From contig CM119269.1 in assembly GCA_051294375.1 (NCBI GenBank), positions 2,472,699 through 2,536,698 of the forward strand: DNA of 64,000 nucleotides. Direction: 5' to 3'. A program made the position numbers and the translations under genes. Each line of letters opens with the position of its first letter. Position 1 is the first letter of the stretch. The notes beneath the pieces were generated by a model. That model was not told where the DNA came from and made no database searches. It worked only from the letters and a program-made list of their open reading frames with translations. Below, in pieces: positions 11,897 to 23,900 of the stretch. The DNA is from Paraspadella gotoi (lineage: Eukaryota; Chaetognatha).

Positions 11897-12594
11897 GTTG
11901 TAAGAATAGCCAGTGTTTCAAACGGTTTTCTTCTCTCAGATGCCTCACCCTCGGAATCTTGGTCCAACACGATGAGTCGATTGCCCTACAACATCGGGGT
12001 GGCATCGTCGCCCTTACCCGATAAAGGTAAAAGCCTGGAAAGTTATTTAGAAAACCTCATACATGGAGGACGAACCTCTGAACGTAATCCATCCCCGTAA
12101 CAGAATTTGGCGCCGTGGGGATGTCTAGTTTGGCCGACGAAATACTCATGACTTCAACACTTCCCCAGGTAAATAATTAAATGTGTTATACATGATGGAG
12201 CAGTAAACTAAGAAAGTACCATGAACATCAATTTGAATGCTCGATTGTGGAAACATATCATTTTTTGATAAAATCTTTATGAGATGACCAATGGTCATTG
12301 ACCATCCTCTTCTCCTTCGCCCCCCCCCTATTCATTCAGTACAACTACCCCACCAACATTCCGCCCCCTCCCCCGGCGGCGCCTCCACCGCCCCCGGGTC
12401 CGCCCAAACCCCGCCCCCCTTCGCGAAGCCTACACACTCACTTGACTCCGCAGCCGGGCGGCGGAGCGGGCCGCTTGACGGGCGCCGCATCGGGCCGGCA
12501 GCAGCCCGTCACGTCCCCAGCGGCCTTGGGTCCGGACCATCAGGGTCACCGGCCTTTCAAGACCCACGACGCTGGTGGACAAAGTATGCAGTAA
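3642..12594 (+). CDS. sif: Still life/TIAM-type Rac guanine-nucleotide exchange factor, C-terminal half, multi-exon
   Basis: This gene encodes the C-terminal half of a TIAM/still life-family RhoGEF, which loads GTP on Rac and acts at the cell cortex and synapse. Exons by splice consensus and phase: 3642-3823, 4801-4921, 6024-6217, 8056-8157, 9759-9868, 10463-10842, 11027-11212, (11695-11798 doubtful), 11940-12026, 12104-12168, 12340-12594. The first two give the end of the DH domain: [20 protein letters not shown], then [13 protein letters not shown]. The next four give the second PH domain, with [18 protein letters not shown] and [16 protein letters not shown]. After that come a Gly-rich linker, a Ser-rich segment ([11 protein letters not shown]) and a Pro-rich tail ending in GGQSMQ. 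The N-terminal half is not in the window. AATAAA motifs lie within 60 bp after the stop. The DH signature is specific to TIAM/sif, so the family call is strong; exact exon ends are by eye. Confidence 0.9.
4106..4257 (+). repeat. Dispersed 152-bp repeat, copy 1 (copy 2 at 17242-17394)
   Basis: About 152 bp nearly identical to 17242-17394, sharing 'gaaagcttgcagggacctgc' and 'gtcaggggcaagatagcttg'. Both copies are direct, lie in introns and end in the same AT-rich tail with 'attggttgtaccaattt'. No terminal inverted repeats or target duplication were recognised. Probably a short non-autonomous element or a fragment of one. Confidence 0.85.
5745..5790. repeat. (ATTC)n microsatellite running into an N gap
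   Basis: Perfect ATTC units run from about 5745 to the gap at 5781-5790, so the gap probably marks an unresolved microsatellite length. Confidence 0.9.
6024..6316 (+). other. PH-domain exon with a 57-bp duplication carrying its splice donor
   Basis: The PH2 exon 6024-6217 ends at GGCAAAG|GTGATG in phase 0. The preceding words (from 'agcactcggc' at 6204) recur 57 bp later, at 6261, with an identical donor after 6274. Use of the second donor would insert 19 residues without changing frame. A partial third unit ends in a further GAG|GTGATA near 6316. The 3' partner exon at 8056 starts in phase 0, so both choices are open. Confidence 0.75.
6742..6813 (-). pseudogene. tRNA-Lys(CTT)-derived retrosequence with encoded CCA
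   Basis: On the minus strand the sequence has a D arm (GCTCAGTCGGAAGAGC), an anticodon loop CTCTTAA (anticodon CTT, Lys), a T arm (GTGGGTTCGACCCCCAC) and a 3' end reading TTGGGCG followed by genomic CCA. The 5' acceptor strand does not pair with the 3' strand, and one anticodon-stem pair is mismatched. Nuclear animal tRNA genes do not encode CCA, so this looks like a reverse-transcribed mature tRNA or a tRNA-derived SINE head, not a working gene. It lies in an intron of the still life gene. Confidence 0.8.
8903..9464. mobile_element. Non-autonomous DNA transposon (MITE) with about 27-bp terminal inverted repeats
   Basis: The left end starts ACACTGCGGCGCAAAAAAAA then GTAGCCA. The right end, read on the minus strand, is the same apart from one extra A. 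The 562-bp interior is AT-rich and has no transposase ORF. Ends of the CACTGCGG..CAAAA type are typical of Tc1/mariner-like elements. Left flank is 'ta' next to the CACTG core; the right flank does not give a clean TA duplication. It sits in an intron of the still life gene between exons 8056-8157 and 9759-9868. Confidence 0.85.
10247..10440 (+). repeat. Pyrimidine-rich minisatellite, about 40-bp unit, about 4 copies
   Basis: Units containing 'catctcttcctcttcttta' recur about every 40 bp, immediately before the acceptor of the exon starting at 10463. The array doubles as an unusually long polypyrimidine tract. Confidence 0.8.
10463..10842 (+). other. PH domain C-terminal helix exon with Gly-rich linker
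   Basis: Phase 2 in, phase 1 out. It begins with the PH C-terminal helix ([16 protein letters not shown]), followed by about 90 residues dominated by glycine (GGN repeats) and then [13 protein letters not shown]. The glycine run is a likely site of length variation. Confidence 0.85.
11695..11798 (+). other. Doubtful 104-nt cassette exon of the still life gene
   Basis: It has a good acceptor (ctctcag) and a donor (CTC|GTGAGG) that runs directly into the GA microsatellite. Its length is not a multiple of three. The flanking exons 11027-11212 (phase 1 out) and 11940-12026 (phase 1 in) join correctly without it. Its second frame reads [20 protein letters not shown], which looks more coding than the frame dictated by the upstream exon. 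A skipped or frame-disrupting cassette exon, or an exon with a sequence error. Confidence 0.4.
11803..11895 (+). repeat. (GA)n followed by (TA)n microsatellite
   Basis: The GA tract begins at a splice-donor-like GTGAGGAGAGAG and ends in a TA run of about 26 bp, within a short intron of the still life gene. Confidence 0.95.
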
Positions 12595-13439
12595 AATTCA
12601 AGGATTGGTAAATAAATCATGCAAACTTTTTTATTTACTTTTTCCTCCGAAAAATAAACAAAAATTCGGGTTTTAAAAATTATGCTTAAATTTAAAAAAA
12701 AAAGGCGATCGCTCTTTTACTTTTTTTTTTCTTTTGTTGCTCCATTTATTTTTCTGTGGACATCCATTTTGTTTCTTGTTTATCGTTATGATTATTAGTA
12801 TGTAATTTGTTTTTTTATATTTTTGCTTTTACCTTCACCATCTATTTCTATTAAGTTTAATTCTAATCTTAGCGCCTGATTTAGTTTCGCTTTAGTTTAG
12901 GACGTCTGACAAGCAGAGATCTAAAAATGCTACAAAAATGATGTCTTTTACTTTGTCTATATTTTACGACTATAGTTAATCTTGAAAACGAATAAAATAA
13001 AGACTGAGTAAACCTTAAATATTATTTCAATTCAAAATTTGCGAAGTTTTAAAAAGCCTATAAAAGTACTATTAAAATACTAAACTTTCTATCAACTTTT
13101 TTAACTCTACGTACAAGCAAAAACAAAAGTTAATTAACCAAAAGATTTCTGAGTATTTTCCCAAATTAATTAGCCCAAACATTTGTCAATCAAATCATTT
13201 TTAAGCTATTAAATTCATGAGAAGGTTCATTCAGGCTTAAAAGTCAAAATAAGATCCTTTGTAGTTTTTCCAATTTCGGTGGTCTTAAACATGGAAAACT
13301 TTAAGTTCATGCGTTGGCAGAGAACGCTCATTTACTTTCAATGGTTTAACCCCTTTTCTTTTATGTGGCTTAATTTAAAAGATTGCACTTAAGAAAAAAA
13401 AATTTTAAAACATTTTTACAACTTTCCATTAAAAAGTTT

Positions 13440-13611
13440 TGTTTCAATTTCAACTTTTTATTTCTTTCTTTCTTTTTTGTTTTGTCTTTTTTTTTCTGTT
13501 TTTTTTTATTTTCTCCTTTCCTTCTTTCTTTCCTTCTTTCTTTTTCTCTTTCTTTCCTTCTTTATTATTATTTTTCTTACTCTCTTTCTTTCTTTCTTTA
13601 TTTCTGTCTTA

Positions 13612-13662
<51 letters not shown>

Positions 13663-13690
13663 TTTCTTCTTTCCTTCCTTCCTTCCTTCA
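13440..13690 (+). repeat. (CTTT)n-rich pyrimidine tract
   Basis: About 250 bp of mostly CTTT and CTTC units; all overlapping ORFs are Phe/Ser/Leu or Lys/Arg/Glu artefacts. Confidence 0.9.
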
Positions 13691-15959
13691 ACACTGATTC
13701 CCGGTCGCCGTTTTATTTTCCATTTACATAGATTTTGCATGAACCCCTTTATTGGTTTTTTTCCCCGCGCTGTTTAGTCTCGCATAGACAGACGTCAGAA
13801 ATAGTGTTTATCGCGTAATTTTATCTGGTTGTACTTCGTTTATGTTTGCTCTGTAAGTTTTCTTTCATCTATTTTTCTTCGTGATTATATCTTGGAAATT
13901 CATTGATGAAAGGGTAGCCATTAAGGCGTAGTAAAATTTTTAAATTTAACTTTAATTAAAATTCTAAAATTGAGGAACGAACAATATTATACTAATAAAC
14001 ATTTATGTAATAAAAAAAATTTATAATAAATTTGACAATTTACGCAGTAGGCCATATTTATACTAGTACTAAACCAATAAATGTTAAAATTTCAAAACAG
14101 TTTTTTCTGAGATTTTTTTGCAGATTTGGATTCGTCAGAGAAAAGTTGATAAAAAGAAATATAACTCTTTTTGAAAAATTCCTTCATTATTAGAAAAAGC
14201 TATATTTTAAGCTGAAAATTAATTTTTTATATATTAAATATAGTTTTTTAATTTTTAAACCAATTAATGAAAGAATTTTTAAAAATGATTTATATTTTCC
14301 TATATCAACTTTTGACGAGAAATTCAAATCTGCAATAAAAATTAAGAAAAGCCTATTCTAAAATTTTTCGATTTTATAAGGATAGTATTATAAATAAATA
14401 TATATAAACATATATAAATATAAATAAATATAAATATATATAAATATTGCCTACTGTAAAAATTAAAAAAACATAAAATTAATTTTTTTTACAAATTAAT
14501 GTTCACTGATAGTATGTTGTTCATAATTGACTTTTAGAATTTTCGTATGTAACTTTCACTACGCCTTAGTAGCCATATGGAGACAGAGAAAAGAAAGAGA
14601 GGTTAGAGCGATGAATAAGCTTTATTATCTTTCCGAGTTCTTTTTTTAATTTATATTAAAAAAATTAACTCTTTGTGGTTAATAGAAAATCACGGCTTCT
14701 TGCCCTTTATGCCCAAAACGTTCGAAATCATTTGGCTTCCCTTTTTCGATTCGACTCCATCGGCAAAGACGAAGGAAAACTTCGCCGTTACTCATTTACA
14801 TTTTTTTCCCTTTTTTTCGGGAGTCGCCTTAGCAACGCTCCCCTTTAACGCGAGACGCTAAATCCCTTTATTTCCACATTAAACCCCGGGGTGAGTCCAC
14901 AATAAAAATTTTAGACTCGTCAGAAACGACCCCGCATTGATCTGTCGTAGAGCGAACTTCACTCTCTCAGCTGATCCTTACCTGTCCTTACCCCGGTCCT
15001 TAACTACGTTCTCTAGTTTAACCTCACCCTATTTTTTCTTACCGACTTCCACCAAATACACTTTATCTCTAGTTTTCTTTTTAACATCTTCCTTCACTCT
15101 TCACTTCCTTCCACCTTTCACTCGGCAGTCGGAAACTTTCAATTCTCTCTAATTAAATCTCTTTTCATAATCGTCCCCGCTAGAGAATCCCCAGATCCGT
15201 CTTTTCCCCTCCGCCTGCTTTTTTTTTATATCCCTGAATCCTTTTTGGGATTTGAACGATGCCATTTCGTGGATGCCGTCCCGACAATGCCATCCCGACA
15301 ACGCGGTCCCGACAATGCCGCAATTTGGAATTGACCCCCTTGATGGTCTCTTTCGGTTTTCCTGAGTGGCGCTGAGAAAATGTCGCGTCATTAAATGGAG
15401 ATTTTTTCATCTCCCGAGGCGTTCTCCAATCGCATTTCGTTCTCCCGTCGTCGATTTCTCCCCGTTCTCCACCGTCTAACTCCTCGTTTAAATCCGCTAA
15501 CTTACCTTCCGTCCGATTAGCCAACCGCTCTACCTAACCAGGTTTTCCTTTTAAACCTTCTCTGTCAACCTGCTTGAATTTTTGAGAGGTGGGCGACTGC
15601 AGATTGGGGGAGCGGGGTTGGATTGAAATATCCTGATCAACGTAATATCGATTTAAAAATTTGCTTAACTTAAAAAAACAAAAAAAAAAAAAAACACAAA
15701 AAACAAATAAATAAAACCAGGAGTAGTAAGGCGTAAATTCACCTCCTACTAATTATCAGGGAACGCCTTAAAATTGCTTTAATTAGGAGGCGGGAGAAAA
15801 TGATCTTTTTTTAAGTTAAAATTCAAAAATGGCTGAAAGGGAAGAAAGAGACAAAAGCCTTTTCCTTTATCGTTCGCGGAAGCGAAACTACTTAACGGTT
15901 AAAACCTTCCTTGTCGTTAAAACAGTTTTATGCGAATTTCTTTTTTTTAAACCCGACAA

Positions 15960-15962
<3 letters not shown>

Positions 15963-16042
<80 letters not shown>
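15963..16042 (+). repeat. (CT)n microsatellite
   Basis: Long, nearly perfect CT run. Confidence 0.95.
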
Positions 16043-16055
<13 letters not shown>

Positions 16056-16201
16056 ACTCACGGATTTCTGCCTGTAACTCACCCCACTTTCTCGCGTAAT
16101 CCTTTCGCCTCTTTTTTTTGCATTTTCACTTTTTCGTATGCCGTTTTTTAGACTAACTTAAAGTTTTGTATTGATTACCAATCCTTAAGCATGGGACCAG
16201 A

Positions 16202-16265
16202 TGATGATGATGATGATGATGATAATGATGATAATGATGATCATGATGATGATGATAATCATGAT
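16202..16265 (+). repeat. (GAT)n-rich microsatellite
   Basis: Imperfect GAT/AAT triplets in non-coding sequence. Confidence 0.9.
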
Positions 16266-16887
16266 GGCCTTTCTCTATTTTTTTATTTAAAAAAAAAAGT
16301 ATTTTTTTTCTTTTCTCTCTCTTTCTTTCATTATTTGACGTTGGAAGCTTAGCGAAATTGTTCGGAATCGATTTTTTTTCTCAACGCTTAAATCACAATA
16401 CAAACATTAAACAATACATAAAATAAACAATACTATACTCCGAACGGTTATCGCGCGTTTTATCTTCTAAATGTGAATAAAACCAAACGTAAAACAACGA
16501 CGACGACGACGTCGATACAAATGCTTTGGGTAGATGCGATGACCTCTCCCCAATTCTCCCGCCGAAATATTTGGCATCCTCGCACATTCCTCAAACCCGC
16601 ATCCCTCTCCCCTACCTCCCCCTTCATTCCCTTTCTCTTTCCCCCCCCGAAATCCCCTTCTTTCTTTCCCTTCAACTCCCCCCCCCTCCCGCTCTCTCTT
16701 CAGCCTTACCCCGCTACCTCGCCCCGTCCCTTACCTCCTGCATTCCCCGCCGATTCTTTCTTTCTTTTCCTTTTTTTTTTTCTCGGCTTCACTTCGCTTC
16801 CCGACGCCGATCCACCACCTTGACCACTCCTTCTCACACCACCTCACTCCCCCTTCAACGAACCACCTCCACTCCCTGGGACACCGC

Positions 16888-16934
<47 letters not shown>

Positions 16935-16982
16935 GTGCTCCTCACTCTCTATCTCTCTCTCGAACGTCTCGGCGTCTCGCAG

Positions 16983-18101
16983 GCTCCAATAGCACTACGC
17001 CTTCGCGGCCGACCTCCAGTTGCAGCGGAGATCCCTCGCACCGCGGCAGCACCGGAAGTCTGTCGTCGTCGTCGACGGCGACGACCGCAGTGCACAAGAA
17101 GCAGTCCAACAACTCCACCTTCAACGACGCCTCCTCCGTCTCGGCGTCCGTTTCAACTCCGGCAACCATCAAGGTGAGTCGGATATGGTCAATCAATCAA
17201 TCAATCGGGTGAATCAATCGATCGGTCTCACAATCAGAGAGAGAGTCTTGATTGAAAGCTTGCAGGGACCTGCTATGTCATTATCTTGTATGAGTGATGA
17301 AGGCCTTAAACCACCAAGGCCTGTCCAAAGTCAGGGGCAAGATAGCTTGTTTATTAAATGAATGGATAATTTTTATATTGGTTGTACCAATTTCATAATA
17401 AATTTATCAAAATGTAAAAAAAAGGAATAAAAAAAGAAAAGAATTAATCAAACATTTAAGTAAACTAAACTAAACTAAAAACTAAACTTAATATATCTTT
17501 AATTCTTCCTCTGGAGACGAGCAGATTAATTTATTTGGTTCCTCAATCTCATTTGCATATTGTAGTATTCCGATTAAGTCAGCCAAGTAGCCTTCAAATC
17601 ACTAAGTAAGTCTTAAGTTCTTTCTCCACTGAACTTATATAAACCGATGTTATGAATAATCAGGGGAACCTTTTTATATATATATATATATTATATTATA
17701 TAATATTATATATTATATACATCCTCTTCTTTTCCCAGGCCTACAGTTTCGAGGACTCAACTTCCTTCCCCTACGCGACTCCCTTCTTTCAATTTCCTCC
17801 TCCGTTCAGTTATTCTTGGACGATGTGGGCGCGGCCGAGGCGCACGGTTCAGTATCAGGTCAGAGACGAAACGGTTCAGTATCAGGTCAGAGACGAAACG
17901 GTTCAGTATCAGGTCAGAGACGAAACGGTTCAGTATCAGGTCAGAGACGAAACGGTTCGGGACCTGGGATCATAACCGTTTGGGTTAAGATGATCTTGGG
18001 TTAGTTGAAGCTTCAAATCTTATGAGAAGGATGAAGGAGGTAGGCCCAGTACAACAGACACTACTACAAAACAAACTACACTCACAAGGTTTAACTTTAA
18101 C

Positions 18102-18158
<57 letters not shown>

Positions 18159-20004
18159 GATCAGCTCCGCCTGGAACGACAGCCTCGAGGGCGACCTCCT
18201 CCCTGGTGACGAGGACGCCGCCGACGAGGGCGCCGCCTCGCCCACCGTCGCCTCGATCGGCGAACCAGCCCGGCGCCCTTCGTCCAAAATCTCCGCGACC
18301 AAAGCCTTCAAACGATGCAACTCTTCCCCTCTGCCTTCTCCTGCCTCCATCGAGCCGGCTCTACCTCCTGGTTGGTGAAATTGAAACAAATTTTTCGATC
18401 GCTGTTTTCTTCTTCGGCCGATCATCTCTCTTTGTTTCCTTGTCTTTCCTTCTTTCTTTACGTTTTCTTTTTTTTTTATTTTTCCCCCCTTTCTTTTTTT
18501 TCTTTTTGTTACGTTTTATCTTATTGTCTGTCCGTCTGTCTATTGCTGACTGTCCTTCCGTCTCTCTAACCCATTCTCGCTTCCTCCCTCCTTCCATTTA
18601 TCTCCCTTTCCCTATTTTTCCCGCCCTCCCCCTTTTCTTTCGCCCCCCTCCCTTCATCGCTCAGGATTCTACAAGTGCGGGCGTCCTCGTTGCCTAGTAT
18701 GCCCGTTCGTGGACGAGCGGGCATCGCTTTCGGTCAACGGGCAGCACCACGACATCCGCGACGCGTTGACGTGCGATTCCGCGTGCGTCGTCTACGTCAT
18801 TCTCTGCCTTCTGCACGTCAAGGCCTACGTCGGCGAGACGGACTGCTACCTCAGGCGAGTTCTCTTTTTGGGGTCACGTGACTCGTGAGGTCACGTGTCG
18901 GGACGGGGAGGCAAGGGAGGCGTCTTTAAATAGTATATATAAATAATATATACTATAAATAGTATTTAGGGCAATAAGCGAGTTTATATTAATATATATT
19001 TATATTTATATTCATATTAACCCGCCAAAAAAACTAACGTTATCAAATTTTACTTGACATTTTCAATTTTCTATGTCAATCCGTCGATTTATTTACAATT
19101 GCAGAGATAAATTTGTGGGTCACCGACGGGACATCCGAGCAAAAAAGATGTTTCCAGTCAGTCGCCACTTCAACCGTCCGGGTCACAACATCAGGCAGCA
19201 TCTCAGGTGAGGCTGTATACAACATTCGCAGCGGCCAACTCCCTCGCTGTCCTCATGAAAGAAAATGATGTTTTTGTAGTTTTAACGAATTTTTCTCGAA
19301 ATTCTCTAACCGAAGTTTGTTTTTTTTTTCTGCAGGGTGGTGGGCATCTACAAAGTACGGGATCCAGATTTGCTACAACACTACAAAACGACCTTCATCC
19401 ACTATTTCGATACTGTGCAACCAAATGGCCTTAACATCAGTCTTGGTGAGCAATTTATTTCAAGATCTCTCAGAGATTTTGGGTGTAAGCTTAGTATTAA
19501 AGACCTAAATTTACTTTGAATGAGATCAGTAAAAAACATAATTATTTTTGGTTTATTATATAATTTATATAAATGTGATAAAATATTTTTTGCGGAAAAC
19601 AAAATGGCAGTCGTTATCTTACATCTCGTTCTGATCAAATGTGTGAACAAACAAAATTGTTTCGAAATAATTGGTTCGTTAAAAGGACGGCTATGGCAAA
19701 GACAAAGACACAAAAGTTATACAATTAAGTAATTGATTAAAAGCTTCAGCCAAGGGAAGGAGGTACCTCATTTAGTCTACACAGTCTCGACAAAATTTAA
19801 CGCTGCATCATCTGTCACCGGGCAGTACCCGCCTTCAAGTGTCCGCGCCTCTCCAAAATATGACGTGGACGGTTAAAAGTTGACAACTCAGCTTTTAAGC
19901 GCGAATGTCGCAGTAGGCGGAGAAAGCGTCGAAAGGCTTCCATCGAGAGGCTTCAAGATTGATGAACTCGGAGAAAATCGATTATTCACCAAAATATTTT
20001 TTTT

Positions 20005-20067
<63 letters not shown>

Positions 20068-20860
20068 CTCCACCCAAACCACATGGCAACGGTTCCAACG
20101 CGTCCTGCTAAACGGTTTAAGCCTCTCAACTCTTCGAGATAAATGAAAAGAGTTGGGAAAAAAGGTCGTAAGATCGATCCCTGGGAAACTTTTTTTCTTT
20201 CTTTCTTTTTTTCGTTAGGCGAAACGAAAACATTTTTTAAACACATTTTTTTTTCTGTAACCCCGCCATTAAACAGACGACATCTCGTACCTGTGCTGCC
20301 CTCTTCAGAACGGAATCAGCGCCCCCGACGTCACGACGGCGACGGAATGCACTTCCATGACGAACACGACCACGAACAGGTGAACATCGGAACAAAGAAA
20401 TAGATTGGACAAAAAAAATAAGCTCAATAACTAAGGAATAGCGAAGGAACTTAAAACAAGTGCTCATTAAATTAAATTCACGTAGACATAGACAAAAAAT
20501 AAAATTAACCGATCAATTACACGGTTACAATAAGAACGAGTCAATCCGAAAACAACCGAGTAACGGGGAATTTAAAAATTGAAAAAACAAAAACAAACAA
20601 AACAAACCAAAAAAGACAAATTTTGTATAAGACCAAAATAATTAAACAGAAAACAAAACAAAACCTAAGTGAAAATAAAACAGAAATAAAGAAGAAAAAT
20701 GAGAACAACAATCCAAAACAACGAGGGCGAAACAAGAAAAAAGAATTAAAAATTACTTTCGATCGATTCGACTCTCGATCGCCCTGTATAAAATTCATAA
20801 AAAAAAATATATATTTACATCTAATAGTATTAATAATAATAAATGGGATTGACTCTTTAA

Positions 20861-20902
<42 letters not shown>

Positions 20903-23900
20903 CTCTCTCTCTCTCTCTCACTCGCAGCCCCAGATCCTTTTCTCCTCCCACTTCTCCTCTCTGCTCCGCCTCTCTCTGTTCCGCTCCACCGCTCTTCTCT
21001 CCCCCACCCCTTCCTCCGTTCCTCCTCCTACTCTCCAACTCCTCCTACGCCCCCACTCCTCCTTCTTGCTCCTCTCCTCTCTCCTCCTCCACCTCCTCCG
21101 CTCCTCCTCCTCGCCCGCCTCCTCCCCGATTCGATTCTTATCTCTTGATGGAAACTTCTTGATGAGAACCGCTCGGCCTCTCTCTCTTCCTCGAATCTCT
21201 CTTCTCCGTCTTCTCCGCCTCTCTCCCTCCTCTTCTCCTCGTATCCCTCGTCGCACCCCATGTTCGTCCTCTATCTCCTTCAACTCCTCGTCTGGTCTCG
21301 TCGTCCCGTCCCTCCGTCTCACACCCTCTCCTCCGTGTCGTCCTTTCAGGCTCCTCTCTCTCCTCTCTCTCCTCTCCCTCCGTCCCTCCCTCGCCCCCGA
21401 GTCCGTCAGCCCTCGTCTCCTCATGCGCCCCCGTCGTCTCCTCCGGAGCGTAGCGTCTCCACCGCCTCTCTCATCTCGTCGTCTCCGCCCTCTCTCGTCT
21501 CGCTCGTCTCTCTCTCTCTCCTCTCTCTCTCTCTCGTCTCTCTCTCTCTTCTCTCTCACTCACCCTCCGTTTCATTTCGTTCCTTTCTCGAAAAAAGTAA
21601 GTCCAGTGGTTTCGGAGATTCATTTTTTTTTATCATTTTAATGAAAATTCAGTTATCGTTTCTTAATTTTTATATTTTTAGTCGTTTTCACTTTTAGTTT
21701 GCAGTTGTATTTCCCGATTGAGATAAAGAATAGACGAGAACGCTTCTCAAGGATGATGGTGTCATTTTAGTACTCTGTCTTGCTTGCGGAATTCGTATGT
21801 ACAATTTTGTACATGGGATTTGAATATCTGCATTTATTTTATGTGTATAATAATTTTAGAAATTAATAATTGATAATTAATAATTAATAATTAATAATTA
21901 ATAATTAATAATTGAACAACAAAATGAGATTAATTTTTAACAAAAATTTTTTTTTAATTAAATAGGAAAGCCGTTTTGTATCAAAATCATTTTTTTTCCA
22001 TCAAGCAACATGGGGTGTTGGAGATCTAGCTCGACCTGTACTTGGCAATACAATGGTTGCTTCTTGATTGTCCGACAGTGAAATTGCTAAACTGTTGCAT
22101 CCGTATCCATGTTTTTAACCCTATGTAATATCTAATATCTTATATTTCAAAAAAGATAAAAAGCATTATGCATGTACAAAATTGATATTTTAAAGTTTGT
22201 GAACGAATTTCCCAACTCCGAAGAACGGAGAACGAGAAAAGTGAAGCTCAGTGACAAGCGAGAGATGCAACAATAAGTGTGACTGTTTTTCCCCTATTTT
22301 GAAGTTGTCTCATATCTCAGCTGTGCAAGGAACCGCGATTGTTTTTCGTGAAACCTGATAGCGCTCCATAGATAGTCTCTGCTGCTGAAGTTCAGAAACT
22401 CAAAAATCTCTTTCTTATAATTTAAAATGGAAGATAAATCTTAATTATATATTTTAGGCTTCATTTGCTGAGTTTATTGACACAAATAACATTTTGTTTC
22501 AAATTCACCCAATAAAAAAAAGAGAGAAACAAATCTGTACAACTAAACAAAGCAGCCGAGATTAAAAAGATAAGGAAAAAAAACCACCGCGAATTCGCTT
22601 GTCTGATTAATTTCTTTCTTTTTGATCTCTGCCGGATTTCCAATGTTCTTTCTCTCACTCACTTCCTCCAACAGACCCACGACCCGCGGCTCATTGAATC
22701 CCCAGATCAATAAATTTTTTTTTTTTTATTCTTTACTAATGTTTAGTATACAGTCTCCGATAATACATTCGAATTAGAACGTACAAAAAACTAACATAAG
22801 ACGATAATGAACCCTCTAAACTAATAAAATGCTTTTAAAAAAACAAAGAAACCTAATTTGATTTACGTTTATTATCCACTGGTCTTTCTTTTCTCCTTCT
22901 CTCTTTCTTTCTATTCTCTTTCCTATTCGCCCAAACGTTAACCATCGCTTTGATCATCATAATTGCTCGCGCCCGTCGAGATAGAGTCAAATTGTTTTTG
23001 GTCAATTACTACAGATGGCGTAAAATACGGGGTTTGCACCGTATTTTTGATTAGTCAATATCACTATAAAGTCATAAAACTATAATATATATATAAATAT
23101 TTTTAAAGTTCAAGTTGTTTTAAGATAATTTTGAACATATTTTTGTTTTTGACAAAATTAAAAAATGTTTACATCTGTAAAGAACAACCAAAAATAGTTT
23201 TGGTCTTTCTTACGCTCTCGCTCGCCTACCCATTCAAATCAAAATCCCCCATAAATTAAAAAAAGTCAAATATTGTGATTTAATTTGTGAAATTTTATAT
23301 TATGTCTAATTGATTTTTCTTTGCCCTCGACTCGCCCCACCCCCCATCTCGGTAAAAACTTCATCTGGATCTTCAACGTCTCGACTCCCTTCATCCAAAA
23401 ATCAATTCCATCCCGAAAAAAATCCTGCAATGATGATATTAACAAACATTCATCTTTGATATTTATAACTTCCATGAAAAATGCATCAACGCCGAACCTT
23501 AACATCCACAAGCGAATCGACGGCAACATTGAGCACAACCACCGGACCTGAGGATTGGTGTCACCGAACTCCGTCGCCGCAACATCGGCGTCGCTCCAAA
23601 TCCGCCGTCAAAGCCGCGCGAACCGCGTCGTCGCCGCAGACGGCGCTGGCGGCGTCGTCCCATCACCGTCCGCCGCACCATTCTCAAAGCGCCGGGCGCG
23701 GCGTCGATTCTGCGGGGCCACCGGGAACGTCGTCTCGGACTCACCCCCGTTCCGGCGCCGCTAGAACATCCAAGGGAGACTCTCGTACCGGCGTCGCCGC
23801 GGCGACGGCTTCCACCGCGTCGCCCCGCGAAGGGCGTCGCTCCAAATCGACGACGGGACGCCGGGATTCGACGCGCGCTTCGCGGGCGCCGCAACAGGGT

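Larger units (their letters stand above)
12595..16982. other. Spacer or long intron with simple repeats
   Basis: AT-rich, with a CTTT-rich tract (about 13440-13690), a long (CT)n tract and a GAT-rich tract (16202-16265). ORFs here are translated repeats. No exon was recognised. If the 16983-24044 exons belong to the still life transcript, this is one 4.4-kb intron; otherwise it holds that gene's unseen 5' exon and promoter. Confidence 0.6.

Noticed and set aside
20918-21559. Minus-strand 213-residue Arg/Glu-rich ORF
   Set aside because: Mirror of a CT-rich low-complexity block; no stop is expected in such sequence.
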